A DNA stretch of 64,000 bases, from positions 1,736,001-1,800,000 of the forward strand of contig NZ_REFU01000001.1 of assembly GCF_003688915.1 (NCBI RefSeq), in the 5' to 3' direction. The notes under the pieces are model-generated. The model had not been told where the DNA came from. It ran no database searches and saw nothing but the letters and a program-made list of their open reading frames with translations. Shown piece by piece: positions 19,035 to 28,668 of this stretch. The translations under genes and the position numbers were made by a program. Origin of the DNA: Rhodococcus sp. SBT000017 (GTDB taxonomy: Bacteria > Actinomycetota > Actinomycetes > Mycobacteriales > Mycobacteriaceae). The stretch's first letter is position 1. Every line of letters starts with the position of its first letter.

Positions 19035-20389
19035 TCAGACCGACGCGACCCGGCCCGCCAACTCTTCGGCGAGCCGGGTCGCGACGTCGAGTTCGGACGC
19101 TTCGACCATCACCCGCACCAACTGTTCGGTACCACTGGGGCGCAACAGAACTCGACCCGATTCCCCGAGTTCGCGCTCGGCCGACGCCACGGCGTCCGAT
19201 ACCGACGGTGCAGACGCCACCGCTGCTTTGTCGGACACGCGCACGTTGATCAGCACCTGCGGCAGCGTCCGCATGGCCGACGCCAGATCCGCGAGCGAAC
19301 GCCCGGTCTGAGCCATCCGCTCCATCAGTCGCAGGGCAGTGGCGATCCCGTCTCCGGTCGTTCCGACCGCGGGCAGCACGACGTGTCCACTCTGCTCGCC
19401 GCCGAGCGCGAAGCCGCCGCGGCGCAGCTCCTCGAGCACGTACCGATCTCCGACTGCTGTGGTACGCAACGTGATTCCGGCCTCGCGCATCGCAATGTGC
19501 AGACCGAGGTTGCTCATCACCGTCGCGACCAACGTGTCGTCGGTCAAGTGCCCCGCGTCGTGCATCGCGATGGCCAGTACCGTCATGATCGCGTCGCCGT
19601 CCACCACGGAACCCGACGCATCGACGGCAAGGCATCGGTCCGCGTCTCCGTCGTGCGCGATACCGAGGTCGGCACCATGCTCCACGACGGCCTTCTGCAA
19701 GCCCTCGAGGTGCGTCGATCCGCACCCGTCGTTGATGTTGAGACCGTCGGGTTCTGCGTTGATCGCCACGACCGTCGCACCGGCCCGCCGGTAGATCTCG
19801 GGCCCGACGACCGAGGCGGCACCGTGCGAGCAATCCACCACGACGGTCACGCCGTCGAGTCGATGCGACACCGATCCGGCGAGATGCTCTGTGTAGCGCG
19901 CCGCGGCGTCGTGCGCGAGCTCGATACGGCCGATCGCGGCACCGGTGGCGTCGAAGGGCTGTGCGTCGTTCCGGGAGCGCCCCTCGGGATCGAGGGCAGC
20001 TTCTATCCGGTCTTCGACGTCGTCGTCCAGCTTGTGCCCGCCCGCGGCGAAGATCTTGATTCCATTGTCGGGCATCGCATTGTGGGATGCAGAGATCATC
20101 ACACCGAGCGCCGCGTCATATTCGGCGGTGAGGTAGGCGACTGCGGGTGTGGGCAGTACTCCGACGTCGATCACGTCGACCCCCGATGCGGTGAGTCCGG
20201 CGGAAACGGCTGCGCTCAGCATCGCCCCGCTCACTCGCGGATCACGACCGACCACTGCCACAGCCCTGACGCCGTCGACGTTCGGTGCCAACACGGCGGC
20301 TGCGGCGCGCGCGATCCTCAACGCCAGCTCAGCGGTCAGAACCCGCCCGCCAGTCCCCGAACTCCGTCGGTGCCGAACAATCGCGCCAT
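19035..20389 (-). CDS. glmM: Phosphoglucosamine mutase GlmM, with an apparent 1-base frameshift
   Basis: Converts GlcN-6-P to GlcN-1-P for UDP-GlcNAc. The ATG at 20389 begins [16 protein letters not shown], the canonical GlmM N-terminus, but then meets a TGA. From [11 protein letters not shown] on, the rest of the protein continues in the neighbouring frame to the end. Adding one base near 20340 restores a 451-residue protein of normal length. The active-site serine loop ([14 protein letters not shown]), the metal loop (DGDADRC) and the C-terminal phosphate loop ([12 protein letters not shown]) are intact. A TTG at 20396 opens the downstream frame but encodes a nonsense N-terminus. It is either a sequencing or assembly error, a real mutation, or a -1 shift at TTC-TGA. 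Confidence 0.85.
19045..19082. terminator. Possible terminator hairpin in the glmM 3' end
   Basis: The repeat GCGACCCGGC (19045-19054) / GCCGGGTCGC (19073-19082) makes a perfect 10-bp stem inside the last codons of glmM, 15 bases after the plus-strand LLM gene stops. No T tract follows, so termination is only a possibility. Confidence 0.4.
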
Positions 20390-20434
20390 GAACCAAGAAC
20401 CCCTTCGAGGGAGAGAATGTGGTGGGGGGAAATG

Positions 20435-20479
20435 CCTCGAGGGCAGGCGTCCGATACTGCTGGATGCCTGCCCTCGAGG
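20435..20479. terminator. Strong hairpin between rpsI and glmM
   Basis: CCTCGAGGGCAGGC (20435-20448) pairs with GCCTGCCCTCGAGG (20466-20479), and four more pairs extend inward around a 9-base loop. No T tract follows in the minus direction, so it may end the rplM-rpsI transcript partially or act as an RNA processing or stability element ahead of glmM. Confidence 0.65.
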
Positions 20480-20498
20480 ATGAAACGGGTAAGACGCG

Positions 20499-20999
20499 TC
20501 AGCGCTTGGAGTACTGCGACGCCTTACGGGCCTTCTTCAGGCCGTACTTCTTGCGCTCGACTGCACGCGCGTCACGCGTGAGGTAGCCCGCGGCCTTGAG
20601 CGGCGGGCGATCGTCGGGTGCGAGTTCGATCAGTGCGCGCGAGATGGCCAGACGCAGTGCGCCTGCCTGTCCCGACGGTCCGCCACCGTGCAGCAGCGCG
20701 ACGATGTCGAAGGACTCTGCGCGGTCCACCAGAACGAGCGGAGCCTTGATCAGCTGCTGGTGCACCTTGTTGGGGAAGTAATCCTCCAGGGTGCGGCCGT
20801 TGAGCTTGAATCCGCCGGTGCCCGAGGACAACCGAACGCGAGCGACGGCTTCCTTACGGCGACCGACGGTCTGGATCGGGCGATCGAACACGATCGGGGC
20901 CGGAGCGGCCGCAGCTTCGATGTCCGAGACCACCTCGGGATCTTCGACTGCCACGAACTCGTCGGCGGCGATCTCTTCGATGTTCTCCTGCGACGTCAC
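20499..20999 (-). CDS. rpsI: 30S ribosomal protein S9
   Basis: 166 residues with a variable acidic N-terminal extension and the conserved core from [18 protein letters not shown] to the C-terminal [12 protein letters not shown] tail that reaches the P-site tRNA. The start chosen is GTG 20999, seven bases after GGAGGG. A GTG at 21023 overlapping the rplM stop by four bases is an alternative giving 174 residues. Second gene of rplM-rpsI. Confidence 0.95.
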   Translation of the reverse strand: MTSQENIEEIAADEFVAVEDPEVVSDIEAAAAPAPIVFDRPIQTVGRRKEAVARVRLSSGTGGFKLNGRTLEDYFPNKVHQQLIKAPLVLVDRAESFDIVALLHGGGPSGQAGALRLAISRALIELAPDDRPPLKAAGYLTRDARAVERKKYGLKKARKASQYSKR

Positions 21000-21019
21000 G
21001 TCATTTCCCTCCGGCGCCG

Positions 21020-21463
21020 TCACTGGGACACCTGCTTGATCTCGAACGGAACGGGCTGCTGAGCGGCATGCGGGTGGTTCGGTCCCGCGTAGACCTTCAG
21101 CTTGCTCGCGATGGCACTACCGAGCTTGTTCTTGGGGATCATGCCGACGACGGCCTTCTCCACGAGACGATCGGGGTTGCTCTCGAGGACCTGACGGGTC
21201 GAGCGCGACTTCAGACCGCCCGGATGGCCGGAGTGGTGGTGGTGGAACTTGCCGTCGAGCTTGTTGCCGCTGATGGCAACCTTCTCGGCGTTGATGATGA
21301 CGACGAAGTCGCCACCGTCGACGTTGGGTGCGTAGGTGGGCTTGTGCTTACCGCGGAGCAGAGTCGCGGCCTGGACGGCGAGGCGTCCGAGCACGACGTC
21401 CGTGGCGTCGATCACATGCCACGTCCGGGTGGTGTCCCCGGCCTTCGGGGCGTAAGTAGACAC
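21020..21463 (-). CDS. rplM: 50S ribosomal protein L13
   Basis: 147 residues with the usual L13 core ([38 protein letters not shown]). It is an early assembly protein of the large subunit. The start is GTG 21463, preceded by an AGGA element. Transcribed from the promoter at 21595-21623. Confidence 0.97.
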   Translation of the reverse strand: MSTYAPKAGDTTRTWHVIDATDVVLGRLAVQAATLLRGKHKPTYAPNVDGGDFVVIINAEKVAISGNKLDGKFHHHHSGHPGGLKSRSTRQVLESNPDRLVEKAVVGMIPKNKLGSAIASKLKVYAGPNHPHAAQQPVPFEIKQVSQ

Positions 21464-21594
21464 AGAAAATTCCTGTCTTCATGATGTCGCTGCTGGCCAA
21501 GACGAGTGGATGCCCTCGGCGGCCAGTTGAGACCCGAGGACAAGAGCTCGATGCGCACATCAGTACGCGGCGAGCCCATACACGCCAACGGGGA

Positions 21595-21623
21595 ACGATA
21601 CCGGGAGCGGACGCCCAGGTCAA
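21595..21623 (-). promoter_or_regulatory. Predicted rplM-rpsI promoter
   Basis: On the minus strand, TTGACC (21623-21618) and TATCGT (21600-21595) are separated by 17 bases, a near-consensus primary sigma factor promoter. It leaves a leader of about 125 bases, room for regulation. Confidence 0.6.
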
Positions 21624-21646
21624 AACGCCTCCGCTCGCCGACGTCG

Positions 21647-22003
21647 TCAGCGCAGGCGCACACACTGCATGCATCGACGGGCAGCGGGCAGCGCCTCGAG
21701 TCTGATCGCCGGGATCTCGCTTCCGCACCGCTCACAGGAACCGTACGTCCCGGCCGTGAGCCGCGAGACCGCCGCGTCGATCTCACGAATCTCGGATTCG
21801 GTGTCGGTGATGAGCGCCGCGATCTTCGCTCGCTCGAACGCGATCGTCGACCCCTCGGGATCGTGCTCGTCGTCGTCCGTGGTGAACCGCGATCCTTCGA
21901 TCACCGACGTCAGTTCGGCCCGAAGAGACGCCAGTCGATGCTCGGCACGAGACCGCTCGGCCCCCAGTACTGCTCCGAAGTCCGTCACCGCACCAGTAGA
22001 CAC
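21647..22003 (-). CDS. TraR/DksA-type zinc-finger protein
   Basis: 118 residues. An N-terminal coiled-coil hairpin (about 10-75, with acidic DDDEHDPEGST at the tip) is followed by a C4 zinc finger, C-x2-C (CERCG) and C-x2-C (CMQC). DksA-like proteins enter the RNA polymerase secondary channel. Short actinobacterial members sit in the same family as RbpA-era annotated general stress regulators, with unclear targets. The start is GTG 22003; an in-frame GTG five codons later is possible. Single gene between rplM and esxT. Confidence 0.88.
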   Translation of the reverse strand: MSTGAVTDFGAVLGAERSRAEHRLASLRAELTSVIEGSRFTTDDDEHDPEGSTIAFERAKIAALITDTESEIREIDAAVSRLTAGTYGSCERCGSEIPAIRLEALPAARRCMQCVRLR

Positions 22004-22066
22004 CCCGGCCGGCGTCGTGACCAGGACACCAGGCTCTCGAGAACCGAGCTCACCAGAAGACGAAAG

Positions 22067-22092
22067 GCCCCGACCGATGTCTCGGTCGGGGC
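22067..22092 (-). terminator. Terminator after esxT
   Basis: GCCCCGACCGA pairs with TCGGTCGGGGC around a 4-base loop, 22 bases after the esxT stop. The minus-strand tail reads CTTTCGTCTTC, a partial U tract. It closes the eccC-to-esxT operon. Confidence 0.85.
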
Positions 22093-22114
22093 ATCCACTC
22101 TTCGGGACGACAGG

Positions 22115-22396
22115 TCAGCGAGCCATCCGCGCCTTGTTCGCCATCTCGACGCCGTGCATCGTCTCGCCACCGGTTCGGGCGGCCGCGACGAGGCTCGACA
22201 GAATGAGGTTGAGCTCGTCGGATGCAGAGGTCCACTGACGCTGCAGCTCGTAGTAGGACGTCATCGCGTCACCCTCCCAGGACTGGTAGAGCCGCTTCGC
22301 GGTGCTGTCCACGTCCCCGAGCAGGTCCTTGGTCACGTTCGCCTGCTTGTTCATCGCCTCGGTCAGCGCCGCGATCTGCGCGAAGTCGTATTTCAT
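22115..22396 (-). CDS. esxT: WXG100 protein EsxT (ESX-4)
   Basis: 93 residues, helix-turn-helix WXG100 fold with W-E-G in YQSWEGDAM. It pairs with EsxU as a secreted heterodimer (family knowledge). The start is the ATG at 22396, with AGGAG upstream; a longer in-frame extension is the antisense or shadow of esxU. Last gene of the ESX-4 minus-strand operon, as Rv3444c in M. tuberculosis. Confidence 0.92.
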   Translation of the reverse strand: MKYDFAQIAALTEAMNKQANVTKDLLGDVDSTAKRLYQSWEGDAMTSYYELQRQWTSASDELNLILSSLVAAARTGGETMHGVEMANKARMAR

Positions 22397-22461
22397 GTCG
22401 GATCGGTCTCCTTGGTCGAGCGTGGTCGTGTGGATTGTCGTGCGGTCACCGGGAGCGACGT

Positions 22462-22827
22462 TCACTTGAACGAGGACAGTCCCGAGTTCAGGGATCCGGC
22501 CACCTGGTTCACGGCCGACACGTTGTCGTCGTCGGCGTCCGAGTAACCGTGGCCGTTGGTCTTGATGTCCGCGGAGATCTGCTCGAGCGCACTCCGCATC
22601 TTCTGCGCACTGGTGTCCCACTGGGCCATGACGTCCTGGAAGGACTTGCCTGCCTTGCCGACCCACGCCTCGGCGGTCTGCTCGACGATCGAGCGAACGG
22701 CCGAATTGGACGCGTTGATCGACACGCTCAGACCTTCGATCGTGGCTCCTGCAGCGACGAGCTCCTGCGGTGTGACCGTGACGCCGTTCGACGAACCCGT
22801 AGCTTCCGGTCCCCCTGGATATCCCAC
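22462..22827 (-). CDS. esxU: WXG100-like protein EsxU (ESX-4)
   Basis: 121 residues with the turn W-V-G in AEAWVGKAGKSF between two helices and an N-terminal Gly/Ser-rich extension. Start is GTG at 22827 with AAGGAG five bases upstream. It follows the Rv3446c-like gene and is 65 bases ahead of esxT, the ESX-4 gene order of mycobacteria. The C-terminal tail is Ser/Asn-rich without a clear YxxxD motif, so the export signal may reside in the partner. Confidence 0.9.
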   Translation of the reverse strand: MGYPGGPEATGSSNGVTVTPQELVAAGATIEGLSVSINASNSAVRSIVEQTAEAWVGKAGKSFQDVMAQWDTSAQKMRSALEQISADIKTNGHGYSDADDDNVSAVNQVAGSLNSGLSSFK

Positions 22828-22986
22828 TTCGACTCCTTGTCTTCGATACTCGATTCACATGCACCCGCGGTACACGTGCTGCTCGACCGAGAGGCCACTG
22901 TCGGCCCGCTCACTCCCCTACATCTCCTTTGACGCAACGACACCTCGATTCGGTTCCGGCCGTACGCGAAAAACTGTGGGCGGCTC

Positions 22987-24441
22987 TCACGACGCCGGGA
23001 CGATCTCCAACGTCTGCGTTGCCTGCCCGCATTCGGCGTCGATCACCGTCGCGTCCTCTCCCTCGAACTGGCAACCGATACTGACCTGTAGGTCCGACTC
23101 GACGAACACGCGCCAGAGCACCGTCGAGTCGTCGATCGGTCTCTCGGTGTAGGCGATCCCGACGCGGCCGCCGAAATCGCGGGTGGGTTCGAGAGATCCG
23201 ATGGTGGAATCCGGCCCGCGTGCATCGATGGCCGACCGAAGCTCGTCGGCAACCTGCTCCTGTGTCGAACCCGGCAACAGGTCGGCCACGGTGACGACGA
23301 TCCGACGCTCGGGCGGGGTCGGCGGAATCAGCACCATGCGGTCCGGGTCGTCCACCTTCGTCCAGGTACCCGGCAACCGCATCGAGACCCGCCCGGACAC
23401 GAACGTCATCGTCTCGACCGGCGTCGGCACATCGGGCGTCGTTGTAAGTGGCGGTTCGACGAGGGACGGCGTAGCACCCGGGGATTCGACAGACGACAAG
23501 GGTTGCGCCGCAGCAATATCGGAACTGCTCGGAGGCTGTCCGGTGAAATACACAGCTGCGCAGACTATTGCGATGACCGCTGCCGCGGCGCCCACTGCCG
23601 CGAGCAGTGGTGGACGCCGCTTCTTCCGGGACCGCGGCGGTGCGGTGACCTCGTCGAGCCATGCCGCCGATCGCGTCGTCGCCGCACGGACCGACGGTGC
23701 CGGGACGATATCCGCCCCTGCTCGCCGGTACAGCGACCTGGCGACATCGAGTCCGGTCAGCCATTGCGTGGGGTGATCGACGACGAGATCCGCTCCGGCG
23801 CGGGGTGCCCCCACCACGTACACCTCGTCGGGGCAGTGCGTGACCGACGACCGAACGTACTCCCCGACCGCTCGTCGCCAACCGTCGTCGTCGCCCGTAC
23901 CGAACGGCAGGATCGCGCCGGTGTCTCCGCCGTGCGCCCCCGATTCGTCGAGGACGACGACGGACGTATCGAGAGCCCCGACTTCGACGACCACTGCGGC
24001 GGACGGCGCGCGTTCACCCGACCACGACAGGGCGGCCTCGGCCGTCTCCACGAGCACCACCTCGTTCGCCGAGGTCGCAAACATCGCGCGAACGATGCCC
24101 GAGCGCTGCTCACCCCAGGTCGACGGATACGCGATCTCGAGCACGTCGAGTCGGTCGTGCACCCCCGCACCCTGCAGGGCCGACCACACGATTCCGTGGA
24201 GTACCGCCTCCCGGTCCCACACCGTGCTCCCCACCGGTATCGACGCATCGTCGATGCAGAGCAGAGGCGGAATCTCGTCCCCCGCCGTGCTCAGGCCGAA
24301 CACCAGACGGCCACCCTCCACCGTGGCGAACGCCGATCCGACGCTTTCTCTCGGGCCCTCGAAGGCTCCGCCCGTGGCGACGACGGAGATCTCCGTGTAG
24401 CCCAGATGCACTGCGGCATAACGCCACGAGGGGTTCGTCAA
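22987..24441 (-). CDS. Type VII secretion-associated protein, Rv3446c family
   Basis: 484 residues from TTG 24441, whose TTGA overlaps the eccC stop. Residues 1-260 look like a diverged actin/Hsp70-like domain (VHLGYTEISVVATGG; AAVVVEVGALDTSVVVLDESG; EVYVVGAPRAG). A membrane segment spans about 278-300, followed by a Pro/Thr linker and a C-terminal beta-rich domain (VSGRVSMRLPGTWTKV..) that matches the T7SS-associated C-terminal family defined on Rv3446c. It is fixed in ESX-4 loci between eccC and esxU; the function is unknown. GTG 24411 is a possible later start. Confidence 0.85.
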   Translation of the reverse strand: MTNPSWRYAAVHLGYTEISVVATGGAFEGPRESVGSAFATVEGGRLVFGLSTAGDEIPPLLCIDDASIPVGSTVWDREAVLHGIVWSALQGAGVHDRLDVLEIAYPSTWGEQRSGIVRAMFATSANEVVLVETAEAALSWSGERAPSAAVVVEVGALDTSVVVLDESGAHGGDTGAILPFGTGDDDGWRRAVGEYVRSSVTHCPDEVYVVGAPRAGADLVVDHPTQWLTGLDVARSLYRRAGADIVPAPSVRAATTRSAAWLDEVTAPPRSRKKRRPPLLAAVGAAAAVIAIVCAAVYFTGQPPSSSDIAAAQPLSSVESPGATPSLVEPPLTTTPDVPTPVETMTFVSGRVSMRLPGTWTKVDDPDRMVLIPPTPPERRIVVTVADLLPGSTQEQVADELRSAIDARGPDSTIGSLEPTRDFGGRVGIAYTERPIDDSTVLWRVFVESDLQVSIGCQFEGEDATVIDAECGQATQTLEIVPAS

Positions 24442-27400
24442 CTCGAATGTCCGAGCTGAACGAGTGCCTGGCCCGAGCGGTCGACGAATACCCCACGTCC
24501 GGGCGGCATGGCACTGGGACGGACCGTCCCGAGCAGGTTCCCCTCGTCGCGGCTTCCGCTCATGACCAGCCCCGGCGTCACCAGATCGCGCAACCGTCCG
24601 ATCACCGGGTCGAACAGCGCCCGGCCTGCTCCGCCGGAACGACGCGCCACGATGACGTGCAGCCCGATGTCTCGCGCGTGGGGAAGGTGTTCCACCAACG
24701 GGGCCAACGGATTTCCCGACGATGTGGCGACCAGGTCGTAATCGTCGACGACGACGAACACCTCGGGGCCGCTCCACCACGACCGCTCGCGAAGCTGCTG
24801 CTGGGTCACGTCTGCACCCGGCATGCGATCGGCCATCCGGCCGGCGAGGTCGACGAGCATGGCCGTCAGCGTCGCCTGCGAGGCCGCATACCCGGCCAGA
24901 TGTTCGGAATCGACGGTGCCGAGCAGAGTTCGGCGATAGTCCGCGACGATGAGTTTGACGGTGTCGGACGAGTTCGCCTCGACGAGCGATCGACAGATTC
25001 CGCGCAACAGCGAGGTCTTGCCGCACTCGCTGTCGCCGAACACGACGAAATGTGGATTCTCCGCGAAATCGACCACCACCGGCGCCAACTCGGCCTCGTC
25101 GATGCCGATGGGAACTCCGAGCTCAGGGATGCCGCCACGGGTTCGTGGCCACGCATCACCGAGCTGATCGAGAACCGCGGATCGTTCGAGCAGCTCCGGC
25201 AGCATACGCACCGGCGGTGCCGGGCTTCCCGTAGATGCATCCGCGATCGCGGCGACCGACTCACCGACTGCGCGAGAGAGGTCGTCGACGGAGCAGACGT
25301 CGTCCACCCGTGGAAGTGCGATCAGCAGATGCAGTCCGTCCCTGGTCATGCCCCGGCCCGGCCGCCCCTCGGGAACGCTCGCCGCCTTGGCTCGGCCCAT
25401 GTCCGAATCCGACGGATCTCCCAGCCGCAGTTCCAATCTGGTGCCGATCAGGTCCTTGGTCGCAGGCCGAACTTCCGCCCACCGAGACGCGGTGAGGATC
25501 AGATGCAGACCGAAGGCGAGGCCCTGCGTCGTCAAGGTGGCGATCTGCTGTTCGAGGCTCTCGAAATCGGACCTGATGGACGGCCAACCGTCGATGACGA
25601 GAAAGACGTCGCCGAACCGATCCTCGGGGTCGACGGGTTGCGTTGCACGTCGACGTCGGAATTCCGCCATGGAGTCGATCCCGCGATCACGGAATGTCTT
25701 CTCTCGCTGCCGAACGATGCCGGCGACCTCGGCCACGGTCCGCCGAACCCGATCGACATCGAGCCGGTTGGCCACCGATCCGACGTGCGGCAGATCGGCC
25801 AGCCCGGCCAGCGTTCCGCCGCCGAAATCCAAGCAGTAGAACTGGACCTGCGCGGGCGAGTGCGTCATCGCGAGAGCCAGGATCAGCGACCGAAGCGCCG
25901 TCGACTTACCCGATTGCGGGGCGCCGACGATGGCGACGTGGCCCGCAGCACCGGACAGATCGACGGTCAGCAGATCGCGGCGCTGATCGAAAGGCCGGTC
26001 GATGATGCCGATCGGGGCCCGCAGGGCGGCGAGCGGACCGATGCGTTCGGTCAGAACCGATGCGGGCAGCAACCGGTTCAACGTGGGTGCGGTGTCCAAC
26101 GGTGGCAGCCACACCTCGTGGGCCGGCATTCCGCGACCCCGGATTCGTCCGACGACCACGTCGAGCACCGTCGCACCGGTGCTCTCGGAGTCGACCGGAT
26201 CGGGTTCTGTTTCGGGGACAGTGGCAGCCTCGATGCGGCCGAGGTCGATGGAGTCGAGCGGTACCGCGTAGGCGGTGAAGGGTTTCGGCCTGATATCGCC
26301 TCCGAGCGTGGGCCGCGCGCCAGGACCGGAACGCGGCGGCGAGTAGGGACCGGAGACGTACGCCGCAGCGAACCTGACGATCTCGGCCGAATCGCACTTG
26401 AGGTAGCCCGCACCCGGTTGCGCAGGCAGGTGATAGGCGTCGGGAACTCCGAGCACCGATCGAGACTCGTTCGCGGAGAACGTCTTCAGGCCGATTCGGT
26501 ACGACAGGTGACTGTCGAGACCGCGCAATTTTCCCTCTTCGAGGCGCTGACTGGCGAGCAGCAGGTGCATGTGCAGAGAACGTCCGAGTCGGCCGATCGC
26601 GACGAACAGCTCGGCGAATTCCGGTTGCTGACTGAGCAATTCCGAGAACTCGTCGACCACCACGAACAGGGCGGGCATCGGTGCCAGATCCGCTCCCGCG
26701 GCTCGCGCCCTCTCGTAGTCGGAAACGTTCGCGAAGTTGCCGGCCGAGCGCAGCGACTCCTGCCGCCGGTTCATTTCGCCGGCCAACGCATCGCGCATTC
26801 GATCCACCAACGCCAAGTCCTCGGACAGGTTGGTGATGACCGCGGCCACGTGCGGTGCCGACTCCAGGCCCGCGAACGTCGCTCCGCCCTTGAAGTCGAC
26901 GAGCACCAGGTTCAGCTGTTCCGGCGAGTGAGTCGACACCAAGCCCAGCACGAGCGTGCGAAGAAACTCCGATTTTCCGGAACCCGTTGCCCCGATACAC
27001 AATCCGTGAGGTCCCATACCGTTCTCGGCGGATTCCTTCAGATCGATCTCGACGGCGCTGCCGTCGGGGGCGACCCCGATCGGTACCCGCAGCCTCTCGC
27101 GTCCGCGCCGCATCGTCCACGCGCGGTCCGTGTCGAGTGCACCGACATCGGCGATACCGACCAGGCTGTTCCATCCCGAGATCGGTACTCCGCCGTCGTC
27201 GACGACGTCGACCACCGACGAGGACGACGGCGCACGATACGGCGACAGGCGTCGAGCCACGGTGTGCGCCTGGGTGGTGCTCATGGAATCCGCGACGGCG
27301 AACACCTCGACCGTGGTTCCGCTGACCGCCCCGATCGATCCGTTCTCGGCGAACAGCTGAAGACCACGCGATGCAGCGAGCCTGGGGCACAGGCCGGACA

Positions 27401-28436
27401 GATCGATGATCGTGACGGAATCGAGGCCCGTGTCGGTGAGATCGGTCGATCGGTTGTCCAGAAGCCCGCCGTCCACCACGATCACCAACTGCACGACACC
27501 TGCAACCGGCACAGCTCCGCGCGCAAACCGATTTCGCGTCGACAGCACGTCGCCGAGCGCACTCTCGAGTTCGAGGAAGCTGCCGAAGATCATCCGAGCG
27601 GACCCGGCCCCGTCGCGCAGAGCATCATGCTGGGTGTGCGGAAGCCACTTGGCCCACTCCCACTGCTGCACGGTGTCCGGACCGCAGACGATCGCGACAG
27701 CGACGTGGTCGGGTCCGTGAAAGCTGCACAGCGAGGCCAACATCGCGCGCACCATCGCCCGGGCGTCGTCTCGATCTCCCGCGATGGACAGCGCCGCGAA
27801 TCCCCGCAGTGACACCGCAGTCGGCAGTGCGGCCACCACCGAATGCGCCCGCACGAATCGGCGCAGAGACACAGCCGAGACGGGTTCGAGTTCTTCCACC
27901 GGCCCGGTCTCCGGCGGAACCAGTCGAGTGGCAAGCCGCTGATCCCCACGGCCGACGCGTACGTGCGCGAAATCCGGATCCGCCAGTCGCCGTTCCCACA
28001 TGCGCTCGGTTCCGGCGATCGACCACAACGTCTCGGGGGCCGGGTGACTCCATTCGAGGGCTCTGCGTTGAGCGCGCTCGGTCTCGGCGACGTCGCGGCG
28101 GAGCTGATCCAGATAGCGGAGGTAGTCCTTGCGGTCCTCGTTCGCCTCGGCCGTGCGCGCACCGCCCGACTTCCCGCCGCCGGCCATCATCCCCGCCATG
28201 GACATCAGCATCATGGCCGGAAACATCAACATCATCGGGTTGGCCGCTGCACCGGAGGTGAACATCAGCGCGACCATCCCGACCATCGCAGCAACCATCA
28301 CCAGCGGCATCAGCTTCATCAGCAGGTTGCCCGGCACCGCGCGCGGGATCTCGGGCGGCGGCTGCAGGGTGACTTCCCCGCCAGGAGATCGAGGTACTTC
28401 CCGTCGGGCACCGCGAACGAAACGCACGGTACTCAT
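24438..28436 (-). CDS. eccC4: ESX-4 translocase ATPase EccC
   Basis: 1332 residues. Two membrane segments near 38-90 are followed by a DUF domain and three FtsK/SpoIIIE ATPase modules. Walker A sites are GATGSGKS at about 482-489, GAPQSGKS at 838-845 and GDSECGKT at 1134-1141. The first module keeps a full Walker B (FVVVDEFSE near 592); the second reads VFLVIDGW and the third VFVVVDDYD, so ATPase 1 is probably the active engine, as in other EccC proteins. The single polypeptide is the undivided type, unlike EccCa/EccCb of ESX-1. Start at MSTVRFVRG, with a G-rich ribosome binding site. It powers export of EsxT/EsxU. Confidence 0.95.
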   Translation of the reverse strand: MSTVRFVRGARREVPRSPGGEVTLQPPPEIPRAVPGNLLMKLMPLVMVAAMVGMVALMFTSGAAANPMMLMFPAMMLMSMAGMMAGGGKSGGARTAEANEDRKDYLRYLDQLRRDVAETERAQRRALEWSHPAPETLWSIAGTERMWERRLADPDFAHVRVGRGDQRLATRLVPPETGPVEELEPVSAVSLRRFVRAHSVVAALPTAVSLRGFAALSIAGDRDDARAMVRAMLASLCSFHGPDHVAVAIVCGPDTVQQWEWAKWLPHTQHDALRDGAGSARMIFGSFLELESALGDVLSTRNRFARGAVPVAGVVQLVIVVDGGLLDNRSTDLTDTGLDSVTIIDLSGLCPRLAASRGLQLFAENGSIGAVSGTTVEVFAVADSMSTTQAHTVARRLSPYRAPSSSSVVDVVDDGGVPISGWNSLVGIADVGALDTDRAWTMRRGRERLRVPIGVAPDGSAVEIDLKESAENGMGPHGLCIGATGSGKSEFLRTLVLGLVSTHSPEQLNLVLVDFKGGATFAGLESAPHVAAVITNLSEDLALVDRMRDALAGEMNRRQESLRSAGNFANVSDYERARAAGADLAPMPALFVVVDEFSELLSQQPEFAELFVAIGRLGRSLHMHLLLASQRLEEGKLRGLDSHLSYRIGLKTFSANESRSVLGVPDAYHLPAQPGAGYLKCDSAEIVRFAAAYVSGPYSPPRSGPGARPTLGGDIRPKPFTAYAVPLDSIDLGRIEAATVPETEPDPVDSESTGATVLDVVVGRIRGRGMPAHEVWLPPLDTAPTLNRLLPASVLTERIGPLAALRAPIGIIDRPFDQRRDLLTVDLSGAAGHVAIVGAPQSGKSTALRSLILALAMTHSPAQVQFYCLDFGGGTLAGLADLPHVGSVANRLDVDRVRRTVAEVAGIVRQREKTFRDRGIDSMAEFRRRRATQPVDPEDRFGDVFLVIDGWPSIRSDFESLEQQIATLTTQGLAFGLHLILTASRWAEVRPATKDLIGTRLELRLGDPSDSDMGRAKAASVPEGRPGRGMTRDGLHLLIALPRVDDVCSVDDLSRAVGESVAAIADASTGSPAPPVRMLPELLERSAVLDQLGDAWPRTRGGIPELGVPIGIDEAELAPVVVDFAENPHFVVFGDSECGKTSLLRGICRSLVEANSSDTVKLIVADYRRTLLGTVDSEHLAGYAASQATLTAMLVDLAGRMADRMPGADVTQQQLRERSWWSGPEVFVVVDDYDLVATSSGNPLAPLVEHLPHARDIGLHVIVARRSGGAGRALFDPVIGRLRDLVTPGLVMSGSRDEGNLLGTVRPSAMPPGRGVFVDRSGQALVQLGHSS

Positions 28437-28668
28437 CGATCCGCCCCCACGGCTACGCCCCCAGAACTGCATCGCGGCAGCCTCCCCCCGAGGCCGCAGG
28501 ACGACAGGCTAACGCATCGAAGACCGAGCGGTCCACAGCTGCCGTCGCGTCCGTCGGAGGGACGAACTGCCGGTCGGTCCGACGAGAAATAGAACGCTGC
28601 CCGACGCCGTTGCACCTTGATGTGGCTTTCCGGCTGCGTGCTCCACGAACGAAAGGCTGGCCCCAACC

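Noticed and set aside
20390..20396. TTG start at 20396 giving an unbroken glmM frame
   Set aside because: It yields a first 19 residues unlike any GlmM, while the canonical N-terminus is plainly present in the other frame.
24447..27812. 1121-codon open frame antisense to eccC
   Set aside because: It mirrors eccC codons in a high-GC genome, where antisense frames stay open. Its translation is Arg/Gly/Asp/His-rich with no domain, and eccC has all the family motifs.
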